Assembly (NCBI GenBank): GCA_964527215.1
Contig: CAZGNZ010000015.1
Span: 28,711-92,710, forward strand
Source of the DNA: CAZGNZ01 sp964527215
GTDB taxonomy: Bacteria; Fidelibacterota; Marinisomatia; SCGC-AAA003-L08; JACNLC01
DNA length: 64,000 nt
Direction of reading: 5' to 3'
Below, piece after piece: positions 16,501 to 26,066 of the stretch. The notes below the pieces were generated by a model. It searched no databases and was not told the origin of the DNA. It saw only the letters and a program-made list of their open reading frames with translations. The position numbers and the translations under genes are program-made. Each line of letters opens with the position of its first letter. Positions within the stretch are counted from its first letter, which is position 1.

Positions 16501-16692
16501 ATGTCAAAAGTTTGTGAAATTTGCGGCAAAGGACCCACGGTCGGTTATCATGTCAGTCATGCTCATAACCGTACAAAGCGCCGCTGGCTGCCCAATCTGC
16601 AGGCTGTCAATGCGATTGTGAACGGGTCCAGAAAAAAAATAAAGGTTTGTACATCATGTATTCGTTCAGGCAGGGTTAAAAAAGCCGTCTGA
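16501..16692 (+). CDS. rpmB: 50S ribosomal protein L28
   Basis: 63 aa, normal length. It keeps the zinc-binding form with two CxxC pairs (CEICGK at the start, CTSCIR near the end) and the L28 core HNRTKRRWLPNLQ. The longer frame from 16366 lies in repeat DNA, so the start is ATG 16501 with GGAG about 10 nt upstream. It is monocistronic, convergent with ftsZ and followed at once by a strong terminator. Confidence 0.95.
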   Translation: MSKVCEICGKGPTVGYHVSHAHNRTKRRWLPNLQAVNAIVNGSRKKIKVCTSCIRSGRVKKAV

Positions 16693-16713
16693 CACTTCTG
16701 CTGAAACAAAATT

Positions 16714-16756
16714 AAGCCCCGGACCAGTTCAAAACTGACCCGGGGCTTTTCTTTTT
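16714..16756 (+). terminator. bidirectional rho-independent terminator between rpmB and ftsZ
   Basis: The 9-bp stem AAGCCCCGG/CCGGGGCTT has an inner CAGT/ACTG pairing and is followed on the plus strand by TTTTCTTTTT. In the other direction the same stem is followed by AATTTTG, so it can also end the ftsZ transcript. Confidence 0.9.
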
Positions 16757-16863
16757 GGGGTTAATTCTTTTTCCGACCGGAAATGGTGCAGACTTATCTC
16801 CCAATCCGGCAGTCAGATTTCTCCAGACCGCCGTATGGTGTATTTTCTCGGTTTGTTTTCAAA

Positions 16864-18066
16864 TCATCCCTGACGACGGCTTCTTAGATAGGCCGGGACC
16901 TCATAATCATCATCACCAAAAACATGGATCGGCTGCTGAACCAGTTCTTTGTTCTTGGCTGGTTCCAGCACTTTTTCCTCATGCTGTTTGCGTTTGTAGG
17001 TCGGCAGAGCATCTTTGTATTCATCATCCAGACTGCTGGCATATACATGAGGTTTCTCAAGTTCCAGCTCATTCAACCGGTTTTCCCGATCAATTTCCAG
17101 AGGCTTTTCCTTGTTTATCCCCGTGGCGATCACGGTAACGCGGAATTCGTCCGACAGACTTTTATCTATCACGCAGCCCAGAATAATGTTTGCTTCATCT
17201 CCCGCTTCTTCATAAATAATATTTGATGCATCGCTGAGTTCGTGAATGGTCATATTTTCCGGACCGGTAATATTCACCAGAAGTCCGCTGGCGCCTTTGA
17301 TGCAGACATCGTGAAGCAGCGGGGAATTGATGGCCTGCTGGGCAGCCAGAATGGCCCGTTCCTCGCCGTGGGCAATCCCGGTTCCCATAATTGCATCACC
17401 CATGTTTTCCATCACCGTCCGGACATCCGCAAAGTCCAGATTGATCAGTCCGGGAACATTGATGAGGTCCGATATACCTCGGGTAGCCTGATGGAGAATG
17501 CTGTCGGCAATTTTAAAGGATTCAATAACCGATGTCCCGGGTTCAGTGATATTCAGCAGCGTTTCGTTGGGAATTACCAGCGTGGTATCGCAGTATTTTT
17601 TCATTTCTTTGATACCGTCCGCTGCCCGCTTGATCCGTCTGGGACCTTCAAAAATAAACGGGCGTGTGATAACGCCAACTGTCAGCGCTCCGCAGTCCCG
17701 GGCGATTTTTGCCACCACCGGAGCCGCGCCCGTCCCGGTACCGCCGCCCATCCCGGCGGTAATAAACACCATGTCTGCCCCGCCGATCAGTTTGGAAACG
17801 GCATCTTTGCTTTCTTCCGCTGCCCGGCGTCCGACATCAGAGTCTGCGCCTGCACCCAGCCCTTTGGTCAATTCTTTTCCAATCTGCAGCGTGCACTGGG
17901 CATTGTTTGCATCCAGATCCTGCGCGTCGGTATTAATGGCCACAAATTCGACACCCGTAAGATTGTCTTCAATCATCCGATTCAGGGCATTTCCTCCGGC
18001 ACCCCCAATTCCAACAACCATTATTCTTGCTTTTTGATCTTTCAACTCATTCGGTTCAAATAACAT
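16864..18066 (-). CDS. ftsZ: cell division GTPase FtsZ
   Basis: 400 aa tubulin homologue that polymerises into the Z-ring. The GTP-binding signature GGGTGTGAAP is at residues 107-116. The T7 loop region NLDFADVRTVM is present. The conserved C-terminal peptide YEVPAYLRSRRQ binds FtsA and other partners. A strong ribosome site (AGAGGGG) precedes the ATG. It is the last gene of the division and cell wall cluster, 48 nt after ftsA. Confidence 0.98.
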   Translation of the reverse strand: MLFEPNELKDQKARIMVVGIGGAGGNALNRMIEDNLTGVEFVAINTDAQDLDANNAQCTLQIGKELTKGLGAGADSDVGRRAAEESKDAVSKLIGGADMVFITAGMGGGTGTGAAPVVAKIARDCGALTVGVITRPFIFEGPRRIKRAADGIKEMKKYCDTTLVIPNETLLNITEPGTSVIESFKIADSILHQATRGISDLINVPGLINLDFADVRTVMENMGDAIMGTGIAHGEERAILAAQQAINSPLLHDVCIKGASGLLVNITGPENMTIHELSDASNIIYEEAGDEANIILGCVIDKSLSDEFRVTVIATGINKEKPLEIDRENRLNELELEKPHVYASSLDDEYKDALPTYKRKQHEEKVLEPAKNKELVQQPIHVFGDDDYEVPAYLRSRRQG

Positions 18067-18114
18067 AATTAACCCCTCTCAGTATGTTATGTTTTCTGGT
18101 CATAACCGTTCTTT

Positions 18115-19368
18115 TTAAAACCAGTTCTGAATGACTTTTTTAACTTTACTCAATACTTTATCCACATTCCTGCCTATTGGCCGTCCACGGTCCTCCGGAT
18201 CTTCTATCCCGAAGCATATCAATCCGACCGCGGTGGCAAATCGAGGATCCTGCAGGCTTTCTTCCAGCCCGGTTCCGGGCAGAAGCGGCAGTCCGATTTT
18301 CACAGGCATGTGGAAAATTTCCTGTGCCAGGTCCCCCACATTCAACAGCTTGGCTCCACCGCCAGTCAGCACAATCCCGAAGTTCAGATCTTTGGGATGA
18401 TCACTTTTCCGGATTTCTGCCGCTGCGAAATGCAGTATTTCCTTCATCCTGGGTTCAATATATCCTGCCAACTCTTTGGGTGACAGTTTTGAGGATTTCC
18501 TTCCGGCAGTTCCCGGAACCGTGATAGTGGGATCCGCAGATGCCAGTGCTTCTTTGGCAACGCCGCATTTCACTTTCAGCTTCTCTGCCTGCTCCAAGGT
18601 CGTCTGAACTCCGTGGGCGATGTCGGACGTAATGGCATCTCCGCCATAGGGAATTACACCCGTATGGTACACTCCGCCATCATGATACACGATTACGTCC
18701 GTCGTTCCACCGCCGATATCCAGAATGGCAACCCCTTGTTTTCTCTCGTTGGGAATACTGACTCCCAAACTTGAAGCCAGAGGCTGCACCACAAATTTCT
18801 GCACTTCAATTCCGGCTTTTTCACAGCAGTTTCTCAGGTTTTTCTCCGCATTGATCACAGAGGTTACCAGATGCACGCGCGCTTCCAGGCGATGCCCGGT
18901 CATTCCTTCCGGATCCTTGATGCCGGAATAGTCATCCACTTTGAATTCCTGCGGCAGCACATGGAGTATTCTGCGTTCAAGCGGCAGTGTGATGGATTTT
19001 GCATGATCAAGAACCCGCTGCCGGTCCGCCGCAGTGATTTCCTGATCAGACGGAAACTGACTGCCTGATTTTGTAACCGTGATAACACCGTGATTATTCA
19101 AACCCTTGATCTGCTCGCCTGAAATCCCCACATATGCTTCAGTGATGCGGATGCCGGCCTGGTTTTCGGCCTCTTCCACCGCCGTGTTAACAGCTGTCAC
19201 CGTATCATTAATATTGATTACCACGCCCTTTTTCATTCCCCTGGATGCAGTGCGGCCGATCCCTAAAATTTCCAGGGGCTGACCTTCGGCCCAGGCCGCA
19301 ATCAGAACGCAGATTTTCGTGGCGCCGATGTCAACGGCTGCAATGATTTTCTGATGCTCATCCTTCAT
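18115..19368 (-). CDS. ftsA: cell division protein FtsA
   Basis: 417 aa actin-like ATPase that tethers FtsZ to the membrane. Phosphate motif 1 is at the N-terminus (AVDIGATKICVLIA), the 1C/SHS2 domain follows, and the second phosphate motif is AILDIGGGTTDVIVY. The C-terminus ends in a basic amphipathic segment (KVLSKVKKVIQNWF) suited to membrane targeting. It lies 10 nt after ftsQ. Confidence 0.97.
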   Translation of the reverse strand: MKDEHQKIIAAVDIGATKICVLIAAWAEGQPLEILGIGRTASRGMKKGVVININDTVTAVNTAVEEAENQAGIRITEAYVGISGEQIKGLNNHGVITVTKSGSQFPSDQEITAADRQRVLDHAKSITLPLERRILHVLPQEFKVDDYSGIKDPEGMTGHRLEARVHLVTSVINAEKNLRNCCEKAGIEVQKFVVQPLASSLGVSIPNERKQGVAILDIGGGTTDVIVYHDGGVYHTGVIPYGGDAITSDIAHGVQTTLEQAEKLKVKCGVAKEALASADPTITVPGTAGRKSSKLSPKELAGYIEPRMKEILHFAAAEIRKSDHPKDLNFGIVLTGGGAKLLNVGDLAQEIFHMPVKIGLPLLPGTGLEESLQDPRFATAVGLICFGIEDPEDRGRPIGRNVDKVLSKVKKVIQNWF

Positions 19369-19378
19369 GAGATCTGAC

Positions 19379-20164
19379 TCATCTTTTTTCCCTTACAACA
19401 ACTTGTCCGCGAACTCTCAGATCAATGGTTGCATAATCCGACAGAGTGCGGATTCCCCGGACAGTATTTTCAAATGTTTCCAGTATCTGCAGCTGACGCT
19501 GATAGCGGTCCCGGCTCAAAAACAGTTTTGTGTTTCCGGGATCCAGAATCAGTGCCAGTGTATCTGCATTCAAACTGACCTCTGTCAATTGTCTGAAATA
19601 TTCCGGATAATCCTTCTGAAGCGTTCTCAGGAAACTTCCTGCACGGCACACTTCCTGAACACCCGGATTTGCGATCAGTCTTTCAGTGCTGAACTCCTCA
19701 AATGCACCTCTCACCAGCGGCAGTGAATAATGTGAGCGGACTCCGTCAATCACATGCAGCAGGGTGTCTGACGCATCCAGCACCACCCTTCCGTCTTCGC
19801 ATTTCAGATACGCCAGCGGAGCCCGTTCCTGAATTTCAACCACCAGGGTTGAGGGAAAAGTCCGGCTGACCCGCGCCGACCGGACATATTCCAGCGCGCT
19901 CAGATTGGCCTGAAGCTGAGAGATGTTCACCGAAAACAGGGTATGATCCAATGCATTGTCAAGTACATCGTGAATGGCATCCGAAGTCAGAAAATTTCCG
20001 CCCCGGACTTCGGCCTTTTCAAACTGAAACATGGAAGTGTGGGCAGCATACCTGAACGCCCCCAGCATAAAGGCCGTAAGGAGTCCGCCAATCACTGTCC
20101 AGAACAGCAGATTCGCCAATGCGGTTCTGAACCATTGGATCAGATCTTTGAAATGTTTTTTCAT
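19379..20164 (-). CDS. ftsQ: cell division protein FtsQ/DivIB
   Basis: 261 aa bitopic membrane protein of the divisome. A short cytoplasmic N-terminus is followed by one TM segment (about 17-40) and a POTRA domain (FQFEKAEVRGGNFLT onward, to about 118); the remainder is the FtsQ-type beta domain. The start is ATG 20164, overlapping the murB stop by 1 nt (TGATG), rather than the TTG one codon upstream. Sequence similarity in this family is low; position between murB and ftsA supports the call. Confidence 0.9.
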   Translation of the reverse strand: MKKHFKDLIQWFRTALANLLFWTVIGGLLTAFMLGAFRYAAHTSMFQFEKAEVRGGNFLTSDAIHDVLDNALDHTLFSVNISQLQANLSALEYVRSARVSRTFPSTLVVEIQERAPLAYLKCEDGRVVLDASDTLLHVIDGVRSHYSLPLVRGAFEEFSTERLIANPGVQEVCRAGSFLRTLQKDYPEYFRQLTEVSLNADTLALILDPGNTKLFLSRDRYQRQLQILETFENTVRGIRTLSDYATIDLRVRGQVVVREKR

Positions 20165-21075
20165 CAATCAAATCCCAGTAGTTTGACTTCCAGTTCAAGA
20201 TTCACGTGAAACTGGCGGGCGATTTCATTTCTGACCCGGTTTATCAGTGCCATGATGTCTGAGGCCGTTGCTGAGCCGGTGTTGACAATAAAATTGGCAT
20301 GTTTCCGGGATACTTCAGCGCCCCCCACTTTCAGGCCCTTCAAGCCTGCTTTCTCAATCAGAAAACCCGCTGCAAGATGCACATCAGGATTTTTAAACAC
20401 GGACCCTGCCGACCGCATATTCAACGGCTGGGACTCTCTGCGTTTTCGCGATGTGGTCCGGCTGCTCTGCTTTAATCGCGACGGATCATCAGCGGGGCAT
20501 TTGAATACGGCTGCCACGATTATCTCATCCGCAGGAATGGTGGTTGATCGATAGGAAAACTGGACTTCGTTCGAAAGATACCGATGTTCAACTCCCGCTT
20601 TATCCAAGGTGTTTACGGAATAAAGATACCTGGATATTTCACAGCCGAATGCACCGGCATTCATGGCCAGTGCGCCGCCCACCGTGCCCGGTACACCGTT
20701 CAGATTTTCAAACCCTGCTGCCCCTGCCAGTACCGCCTCCTTCACCAGGGTTCCCAGCATGACACCGCTTTCCGCGGTAATTGTAAGATCATCATCAATC
20801 CGCATATTCTTGAATGATCCCCTGAGACTGACGACAACACCGTCAAAGCCCCGGTCGCTGACAAGCAGGTTTGATCCCGATCCGGCGTAAAACAGTGATA
20901 TCCCGCGTTCGGCGGTTTTTTCAAGCAGAAATTTCAGACTGTCCAGGTCTTCGGGCACTGCAAATGCGGAAACCGGTCCGCCCACGCCGAATGTGGTATG
21001 CCGCCCCATGGGTTCATCAGGGAGTACTGACAAATTTTCATGGGACAAAATCAACTCCAGGAATGACTTATCCAT
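20164..21075 (-). CDS. murB: UDP-N-acetylenolpyruvoylglucosamine reductase MurB
   Basis: 303 aa, type I-like MurB. The FAD-binding motifs YAGSGSNLLVSD and GVPGTVGGALAMNAGAFG are clear. The catalytic Ser lies in MRSAGSVFKNP, and the C-terminal Glu region is LELEVKLLG. It reduces enolpyruvyl-UDP-GlcNAc to UDP-MurNAc in the cytoplasm. The start is ATG 21075, which overlaps the murC stop by 8 nt (ATGGATAA), rather than the TTG two codons earlier. Confidence 0.97.
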   Translation of the reverse strand: MDKSFLELILSHENLSVLPDEPMGRHTTFGVGGPVSAFAVPEDLDSLKFLLEKTAERGISLFYAGSGSNLLVSDRGFDGVVVSLRGSFKNMRIDDDLTITAESGVMLGTLVKEAVLAGAAGFENLNGVPGTVGGALAMNAGAFGCEISRYLYSVNTLDKAGVEHRYLSNEVQFSYRSTTIPADEIIVAAVFKCPADDPSRLKQSSRTTSRKRRESQPLNMRSAGSVFKNPDVHLAAGFLIEKAGLKGLKVGGAEVSRKHANFIVNTGSATASDIMALINRVRNEIARQFHVNLELEVKLLGFD

Positions 21076-22447
21076 TTTCAAGAAGCCGTCTTATTTCTTT
21101 CATCTGCCTCCATATGTCACCGGCACCCATGGTTATCACCAAATCTCCGGGTCTTGCCGTTTCCGCCACTCTTTCCGGCAGTTTGGATTTATCAGGTTCG
21201 AATATAATCTGTTTATGTCCAAATTCACGGGCATCGCTGCAGATCATTTCACCGCTGATCCCCGGAATCGGTTCTTCCCGGGCCGGATAGATTTCCGTTC
21301 CGATCAATACATCCGAAAACATGAATGCCTGTGCAAAATCCTGATGAAAGTCCCGCGTACGGGAGTAAAGGTGTGGCTGGAACACGGCGATGATGCGCCG
21401 GTCCCAGCCAGTTCGTGCGGCCTGTAAAGTTGCCTTTACCTCGGACGGGTGATGGGCATAATCGTCCACCAGCATGATATCCTGGGGGGTAATGGAATGG
21501 ATATCAAATCGTCGCCGCACCCCGGAGTATCGCATTAAACCAGTTTTTATCTGTTCCATATCCACATCCAGTTCCAGCGCAAGGCTGACGGCCGCGAGGG
21601 CATTCCGGACATTAAACGCACCGGGGACATTCAGTGACAGCCGGCTTACGCGCTCCCGCTGGACAATCAGATCGAACTCCGTACTCATCTCATTGTATTC
21701 CATCTCGCGGGCCTGGATATCCGCCTGGTTGGAAAATCCATAAGTGATAACCGGGCGTTTGATACGGGGGAGAATCATCTGCACATTGGGATGATCAATA
21801 CACAATGCCACGCGCCCGTAAAACGGCACTCCGTTGGCAAACTGCGCAAATGCTGACTGCAGATCCTCCAGGTTTTCATAGCAGTCAAGATGCTCAAGTT
21901 CAAGATTGGTTATGGCTGCCATAGTGGACTGCAGCGACAGGAACGTCCGGTCGTATTCATCCGCCTCCACCACAATAATATCACCGGACCCGGAAACCGC
22001 ATTGGATGCCAGGCTGTTCACGATCCCCCCGATCACCAGCGTGGGATTCAGGTCTGCAGCTGTCAGTATGCTGCCCAGCATGGAAGATGTGGTGGTTTTC
22101 CCGTGGGTTCCGGCAACACCGATACTGACCGGTTTGAGTTTCAGGAGTTCGCCCAGCATTTCCGCACGCCGGATAACGGGTATTTTCCGGTTCAGGGCTT
22201 CCGTGATTTCCGGATTGTCCATATGAACCGCGGAGGAATACACCACGACATCACAGTCAGGCAGCTTGTCTGAATGATGACCCTCCCGAATGGCCATTCC
22301 CATATTGGCAAGATAGGCCGTCCGTTCAGACAGCAGGCGGTCAGATCCAGTAATAACAAAACCAAGATTGTGCAGAAGCTCGGCCATGCCGCTCATGCCG
22401 ATACCGCCAATTCCAATAAAGTGAATTCGATTTGTTTTTCCAAACAT
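21068..22447 (-). CDS. murC: UDP-N-acetylmuramate-L-alanine ligase MurC
   Basis: 459 aa Mur ligase that adds L-Ala to UDP-MurNAc. The N-terminal Rossmann domain is HFIGIGGIGMSGMAELL, the ATP loop GVAGTHGKTTTSSML lies near residue 110, and the central-domain motif EADEYDRTFL and C-terminal DDYAHHPSEVKATL are diagnostic of MurC. The start overlaps the murG stop by 1 nt. Confidence 0.98.
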   Translation of the reverse strand: MFGKTNRIHFIGIGGIGMSGMAELLHNLGFVITGSDRLLSERTAYLANMGMAIREGHHSDKLPDCDVVVYSSAVHMDNPEITEALNRKIPVIRRAEMLGELLKLKPVSIGVAGTHGKTTTSSMLGSILTAADLNPTLVIGGIVNSLASNAVSGSGDIIVVEADEYDRTFLSLQSTMAAITNLELEHLDCYENLEDLQSAFAQFANGVPFYGRVALCIDHPNVQMILPRIKRPVITYGFSNQADIQAREMEYNEMSTEFDLIVQRERVSRLSLNVPGAFNVRNALAAVSLALELDVDMEQIKTGLMRYSGVRRRFDIHSITPQDIMLVDDYAHHPSEVKATLQAARTGWDRRIIAVFQPHLYSRTRDFHQDFAQAFMFSDVLIGTEIYPAREEPIPGISGEMICSDAREFGHKQIIFEPDKSKLPERVAETARPGDLVITMGAGDIWRQMKEIRRLLENG

Positions 22448-23538
22448 CAGACAAGCTCCAGAACAGCTTTTGCAATCTTTTCAGCGGCATCCGGACGGGC
22501 CAGCTTCAGGGCATTTTGAGTCAGTGACCGGCGCAGGTTTTCATCATTCAGCAGTTCAATTGTTTTTTCTTCCAGCTTCCCCGTTTCAAGCTCGGCCTGA
22601 CGGACCAAAACAGCCGCGCCCCGATCCGCCAGAGAACGGGCATTGACGGTCTGGTGATCCGCCGCGGCTCCCGGAAAGGGAACCAGAATCATTGCCCTGC
22701 CGCACATCAGAAGTTCCGAGATGGCCACTGCCCCGGCCCGGGACACTACCACATCGGCCGCAGACAAAGCGGTTCCCATATCGTCTATAAACTTGACCAA
22801 TTGAACATTGGGCGGCAGCTCGATTTTCTGAAGTTCGCCGTAATCCCATTTTCCGCACTGCCAGATCACCTGAATTTCATTTTCAGCATAGAAATGGATT
22901 GTGTCTGCCATATGACGGTTCAGCGGCCGTGCTCCCTGACTGCCGCCGGTCAGCATGACCACGTTTTTGTCAGGATCAAGATTGAGCTGCCGGCAGGCCT
23001 GGTCCCGCTCAATCAGCTGAATACTGCTGCGAATGGGGTTGCCTGTTACCTGCCCATTCTTCTTCAAATAGCTGTTGGCCTCGCTGAATGCAAGGTAAAT
23101 CTGATGGGCATACCTGGCCAGAAACCGTGTGGTCAGTCCCGGGACGGAATTCTGTTCCTGAATCACGGTTTTGATGCGGTGAAACAGGGCAGCCAGCATG
23201 GGTATTCCGGATGAATATCCGCCGGTTCCCACCACAACCTGCGGCTTGTAAGTCCGGACCAGCCTGTCGGCTTTCAGGTATGATTTCATAATGCGCCACG
23301 GCAGCAGGAGATTGGTCAGCAGGGCATTCGGCTGAAATCCGCGCTGAAAACCCCTGATATCGAGGAGACAGGGAGTCTCTCCCATTTCAGGAAGCAGACG
23401 GGATTCTATTCCATAGGATGATCCCACATAACGTACTTCAGCTCCGTATTTTCGCAAAGCAGACCCAATAGCAACCGCCGGAAACAGATGCCCTCCGGTC
23501 CCTCCGCCCGCAATCAGGATTCTGGCTGGCTCAGCCAC
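22447..23538 (-). CDS. murG: UDP-GlcNAc:lipid I GlcNAc transferase MurG
   Basis: 363 aa GT28 glycosyltransferase that makes lipid II at the inner face of the membrane. Motifs: GGGTGGHLFPAVAIG near the N-terminus, GGSQGARPLNRHM in the middle and SRAGAVAISELL in the UDP-GlcNAc site. The longest frame begins at 23565. I prefer GTG 23538 because GGAG sits exactly 5 nt before it and it overlaps the ftsW stop by 8 nt (GTGGCTGA). Confidence 0.97.
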   Translation of the reverse strand: MAEPARILIAGGGTGGHLFPAVAIGSALRKYGAEVRYVGSSYGIESRLLPEMGETPCLLDIRGFQRGFQPNALLTNLLLPWRIMKSYLKADRLVRTYKPQVVVGTGGYSSGIPMLAALFHRIKTVIQEQNSVPGLTTRFLARYAHQIYLAFSEANSYLKKNGQVTGNPIRSSIQLIERDQACRQLNLDPDKNVVMLTGGSQGARPLNRHMADTIHFYAENEIQVIWQCGKWDYGELQKIELPPNVQLVKFIDDMGTALSAADVVVSRAGAVAISELLMCGRAMILVPFPGAAADHQTVNARSLADRGAAVLVRQAELETGKLEEKTIELLNDENLRRSLTQNALKLARPDAAEKIAKAVLELV

Positions 23539-24658
23539 GCACACTCCAACGGCGGGTTGAATCATTTGCTGCTCTGGATATATTCAGCAGAATCCCCAGG
23601 GCAGCCAGAGTACAGATGATGTTGCTGCCGCCATAACTGATAAGCGGCATGGGCAGACCGGTGCTGGGCAGCAGACCGCTGACATACGCTACATTTACAA
23701 TAAAATACATCACAACACTGAGGGTGATTCCCAGTGCAAGGTAAAGTCCAAACATATCCGGTGCCTGCTTTGCAATCTGGATTCCACGGTAAAACAGCCA
23801 TATGAAAACCACCATAATCACGGCCGTAAAAATGAATCCCAGTTCTTCTCCAATGACCGAGAAAATATAATCGTTGTGTGCCTCCGGCAGAAATCCCTGC
23901 TTCATGAAACTGTCACCGATTCCCTTCCCCAGCAGACCGCCGTTTCCCAGTGCTATTCTGGAAATATTGGCCTGGTAATTCACGCCGCCCGGATCCAGTT
24001 CGTCCATAAACATGGCCCTGATGCGATCCACCATATAGGAATTACGCATGATGAAGCCAATTGCCGCCGGTACTGCTCCTGCAGCAATCAAGGCGAGGTG
24101 CCAGATCCGCGCGCCGCCGATAAACAGCATCACCATGACAAACATGCCGGTCACCAGCGCCGTACTCATATCCGGCTGACGGGCGATAAGCAGGATAATC
24201 CCGCTGGTTACTACCAGAAAAGGAAGCAGTCCCGATTTAAAATTTTTCAGTTCAACCCCGACTTTTTCAATATATCGCGCGGTATAGACTATCAGGGCCA
24301 GGCGGACAAAATCGGACACGGTGATCATTTTACGTCCTCCGGCGTAAATCAGCCACCGGGACGCACCGCCATCCGTGTTGAGCACAAATCCCAAAATCAG
24401 CATCAGAAAAGCCAAACCCACCAGAATCCCTGTCAGCGGTTTCAGATTTTTATATGGGAACAGACTGAAAAACAACATGCATGCCAATCCGATTCCAAGG
24501 AAAACCATATGTCTTTTCAGAAAATACATATTCCCGTGGTTCAGCTGAACGGCATACGGAGAACTGGCGCTGTACATAATGACCGATCCAAAAGCCACCA
24601 GAAACAGGATAATGGCAATCAGCTGCAAATCGTATTGCTCTGCCCAATGTTCATTCAT
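23531..24658 (-). CDS. ftsW: SEDS peptidoglycan glycosyltransferase FtsW
   Basis: 375 aa with about ten TM segments. Hallmarks are QPDMSTALVTG, LPEAHNDYIFSVIGEELGF and the C-terminal PLISYGGS. It polymerises septal peptidoglycan together with its cognate PBP, encoded five genes upstream. It overlaps murD by 8 nt (ATGAATGA) and murG by 8 nt. Position inside the cluster favours FtsW over RodA. Confidence 0.96.
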   Translation of the reverse strand: MNEHWAEQYDLQLIAIILFLVAFGSVIMYSASSPYAVQLNHGNMYFLKRHMVFLGIGLACMLFFSLFPYKNLKPLTGILVGLAFLMLILGFVLNTDGGASRWLIYAGGRKMITVSDFVRLALIVYTARYIEKVGVELKNFKSGLLPFLVVTSGIILLIARQPDMSTALVTGMFVMVMLFIGGARIWHLALIAAGAVPAAIGFIMRNSYMVDRIRAMFMDELDPGGVNYQANISRIALGNGGLLGKGIGDSFMKQGFLPEAHNDYIFSVIGEELGFIFTAVIMVVFIWLFYRGIQIAKQAPDMFGLYLALGITLSVVMYFIVNVAYVSGLLPSTGLPMPLISYGGSNIICTLAALGILLNISRAANDSTRRWSVRG

Positions 24659-26066
24659 CTGCAGAACTCTGAATTTGTACTATTGCGCGAAACTCATCTC
24701 CGCGCTGTTCAAAATTGGAAAACTGGTCAAAGCTGGCGCAGCCGGGTGAAAGCAGCACAATCTGTCCCGGATCCGCCTGTCGGCAAACTAAACGGACGCA
24801 TTCCCTGAAATCAGTGATCAGTGTCACGGGAATTCTGTCATTCAGCTGGTTTTTGATTGAATGCCCGGCCTGACCGTACGCAAAGACATGATCCGCCCGG
24901 TTGATCAGTGCCGGCAGCAGTTCTGTAAAGTCACTATTCCCCTTGTCCTGCCCTCCCAAAATGACCAGCAGTCTGTCCTGAAAGCTGGTAATACCGGCCA
25001 GTGCAGATGCAATATTGGTCGCTTTGGAATCATTGTAATACCTGACTCCGTGATGGACCTTCACCAGCTCCAGTCGATGGGGAATGGATTTGAAATTCCG
25101 GATGGGCTCCAGCATCTGCGCGGTGGAAATCCCCATCACATGAGCAACCGTCATCATTGCGATGATGTTTTTCTGATTGTGTTCGCCCTTCAGCGGTATT
25201 TCCTTCCATGTCATTGAGAAATCATCCACATTGCTGGACAGGCCGTCTGCATCGATTTTAAAACAGGGCCTGGCGTAAACTGAACTGGTATAGGAAACCG
25301 CTCTCAGGTCATTCTGGAGACGGGATCTCAGGTCCGTGTTTCCATCGTCGTAAACCAGCCATCCTGTTTCCGGCAAGTTGTCTGCGATCTTCAGTTTTGA
25401 ATCAATGTAGCTGTCATAATCAGAATATCGGTCCAGATGATCCGGCGATACATTAAGAATACAGGCCACTGACGGTGAGAAATGGACGATGTCATCCAGT
25501 TGAAAACTGCTGACTTCCAAAACATGAATCCGGTTTTTCAGGGGATATTCCATTTCTTCTATAACATTTGCGGAAAATGGAGTCCCCGTATTCCCGCCCA
25601 GCAGCGGATTGTATCCGGCATTGGCCACAATATCACGCAGCAGATGAACGGAGGTGGTTTTGCCGTTGGATCCGGTCACAGCCACCACAAGGGCTCTGGA
25701 AAACCAGAAGGCAAATTCCAGTTCACCGACAATTGGAATCCCGTATTGCTGCAGATTCTGAATCACAGGGGCATCCCCGGGTATTCCGGGACTTTTAACA
25801 ATCAGATCCGCCTTCCGGCAGGCGTCCGTGTGACCGCCGGTTTCAACGGTAAGTCGAAAAGATGCCGCAGTATTCCGTCCAATACTTTCCTGCCAGAGAT
25901 CCAGATTCAATTTCAGGTCATGGGAATCTGAACTGTCACTGACCAGAACAGTACTGCCTGAACGAAGCGCCAGTTCCGCCGCCGCCAGACCGCTGCGGGC
26001 AGCACCCAGAATGGTGATCCGGGTCTGTCTCCAATTTGTTTCTGATATGTTTTTCAGATCAATCAT
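24651..26066 (-). CDS. murD: UDP-N-acetylmuramoylalanine-D-glutamate ligase MurD
   Basis: 471 aa Mur ligase adding D-Glu. The N-terminal GAARSGLAAAELALRSG binds the UMP moiety; the ATP loop is VTGSNGKTTSVHLL; YNDSKATN and the C-terminal LLSPGCASFDQFSNFEQRG are MurD signatures. The start overlaps the mraY stop by 4 nt (ATGA). Confidence 0.98.
   Translation of the reverse strand: MIDLKNISETNWRQTRITILGAARSGLAAAELALRSGSTVLVSDSSDSHDLKLNLDLWQESIGRNTAASFRLTVETGGHTDACRKADLIVKSPGIPGDAPVIQNLQQYGIPIVGELEFAFWFSRALVVAVTGSNGKTTSVHLLRDIVANAGYNPLLGGNTGTPFSANVIEEMEYPLKNRIHVLEVSSFQLDDIVHFSPSVACILNVSPDHLDRYSDYDSYIDSKLKIADNLPETGWLVYDDGNTDLRSRLQNDLRAVSYTSSVYARPCFKIDADGLSSNVDDFSMTWKEIPLKGEHNQKNIIAMMTVAHVMGISTAQMLEPIRNFKSIPHRLELVKVHHGVRYYNDSKATNIASALAGITSFQDRLLVILGGQDKGNSDFTELLPALINRADHVFAYGQAGHSIKNQLNDRIPVTLITDFRECVRLVCRQADPGQIVLLSPGCASFDQFSNFEQRGDEFRAIVQIQSSADE

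Noticed and set aside
16011..16538. 175-codon minus-strand frame in the intergenic repeat region
   Set aside because: It reads through two repeat copies, has no domain or ribosome site, and its translation is low-complexity repeat sequence.
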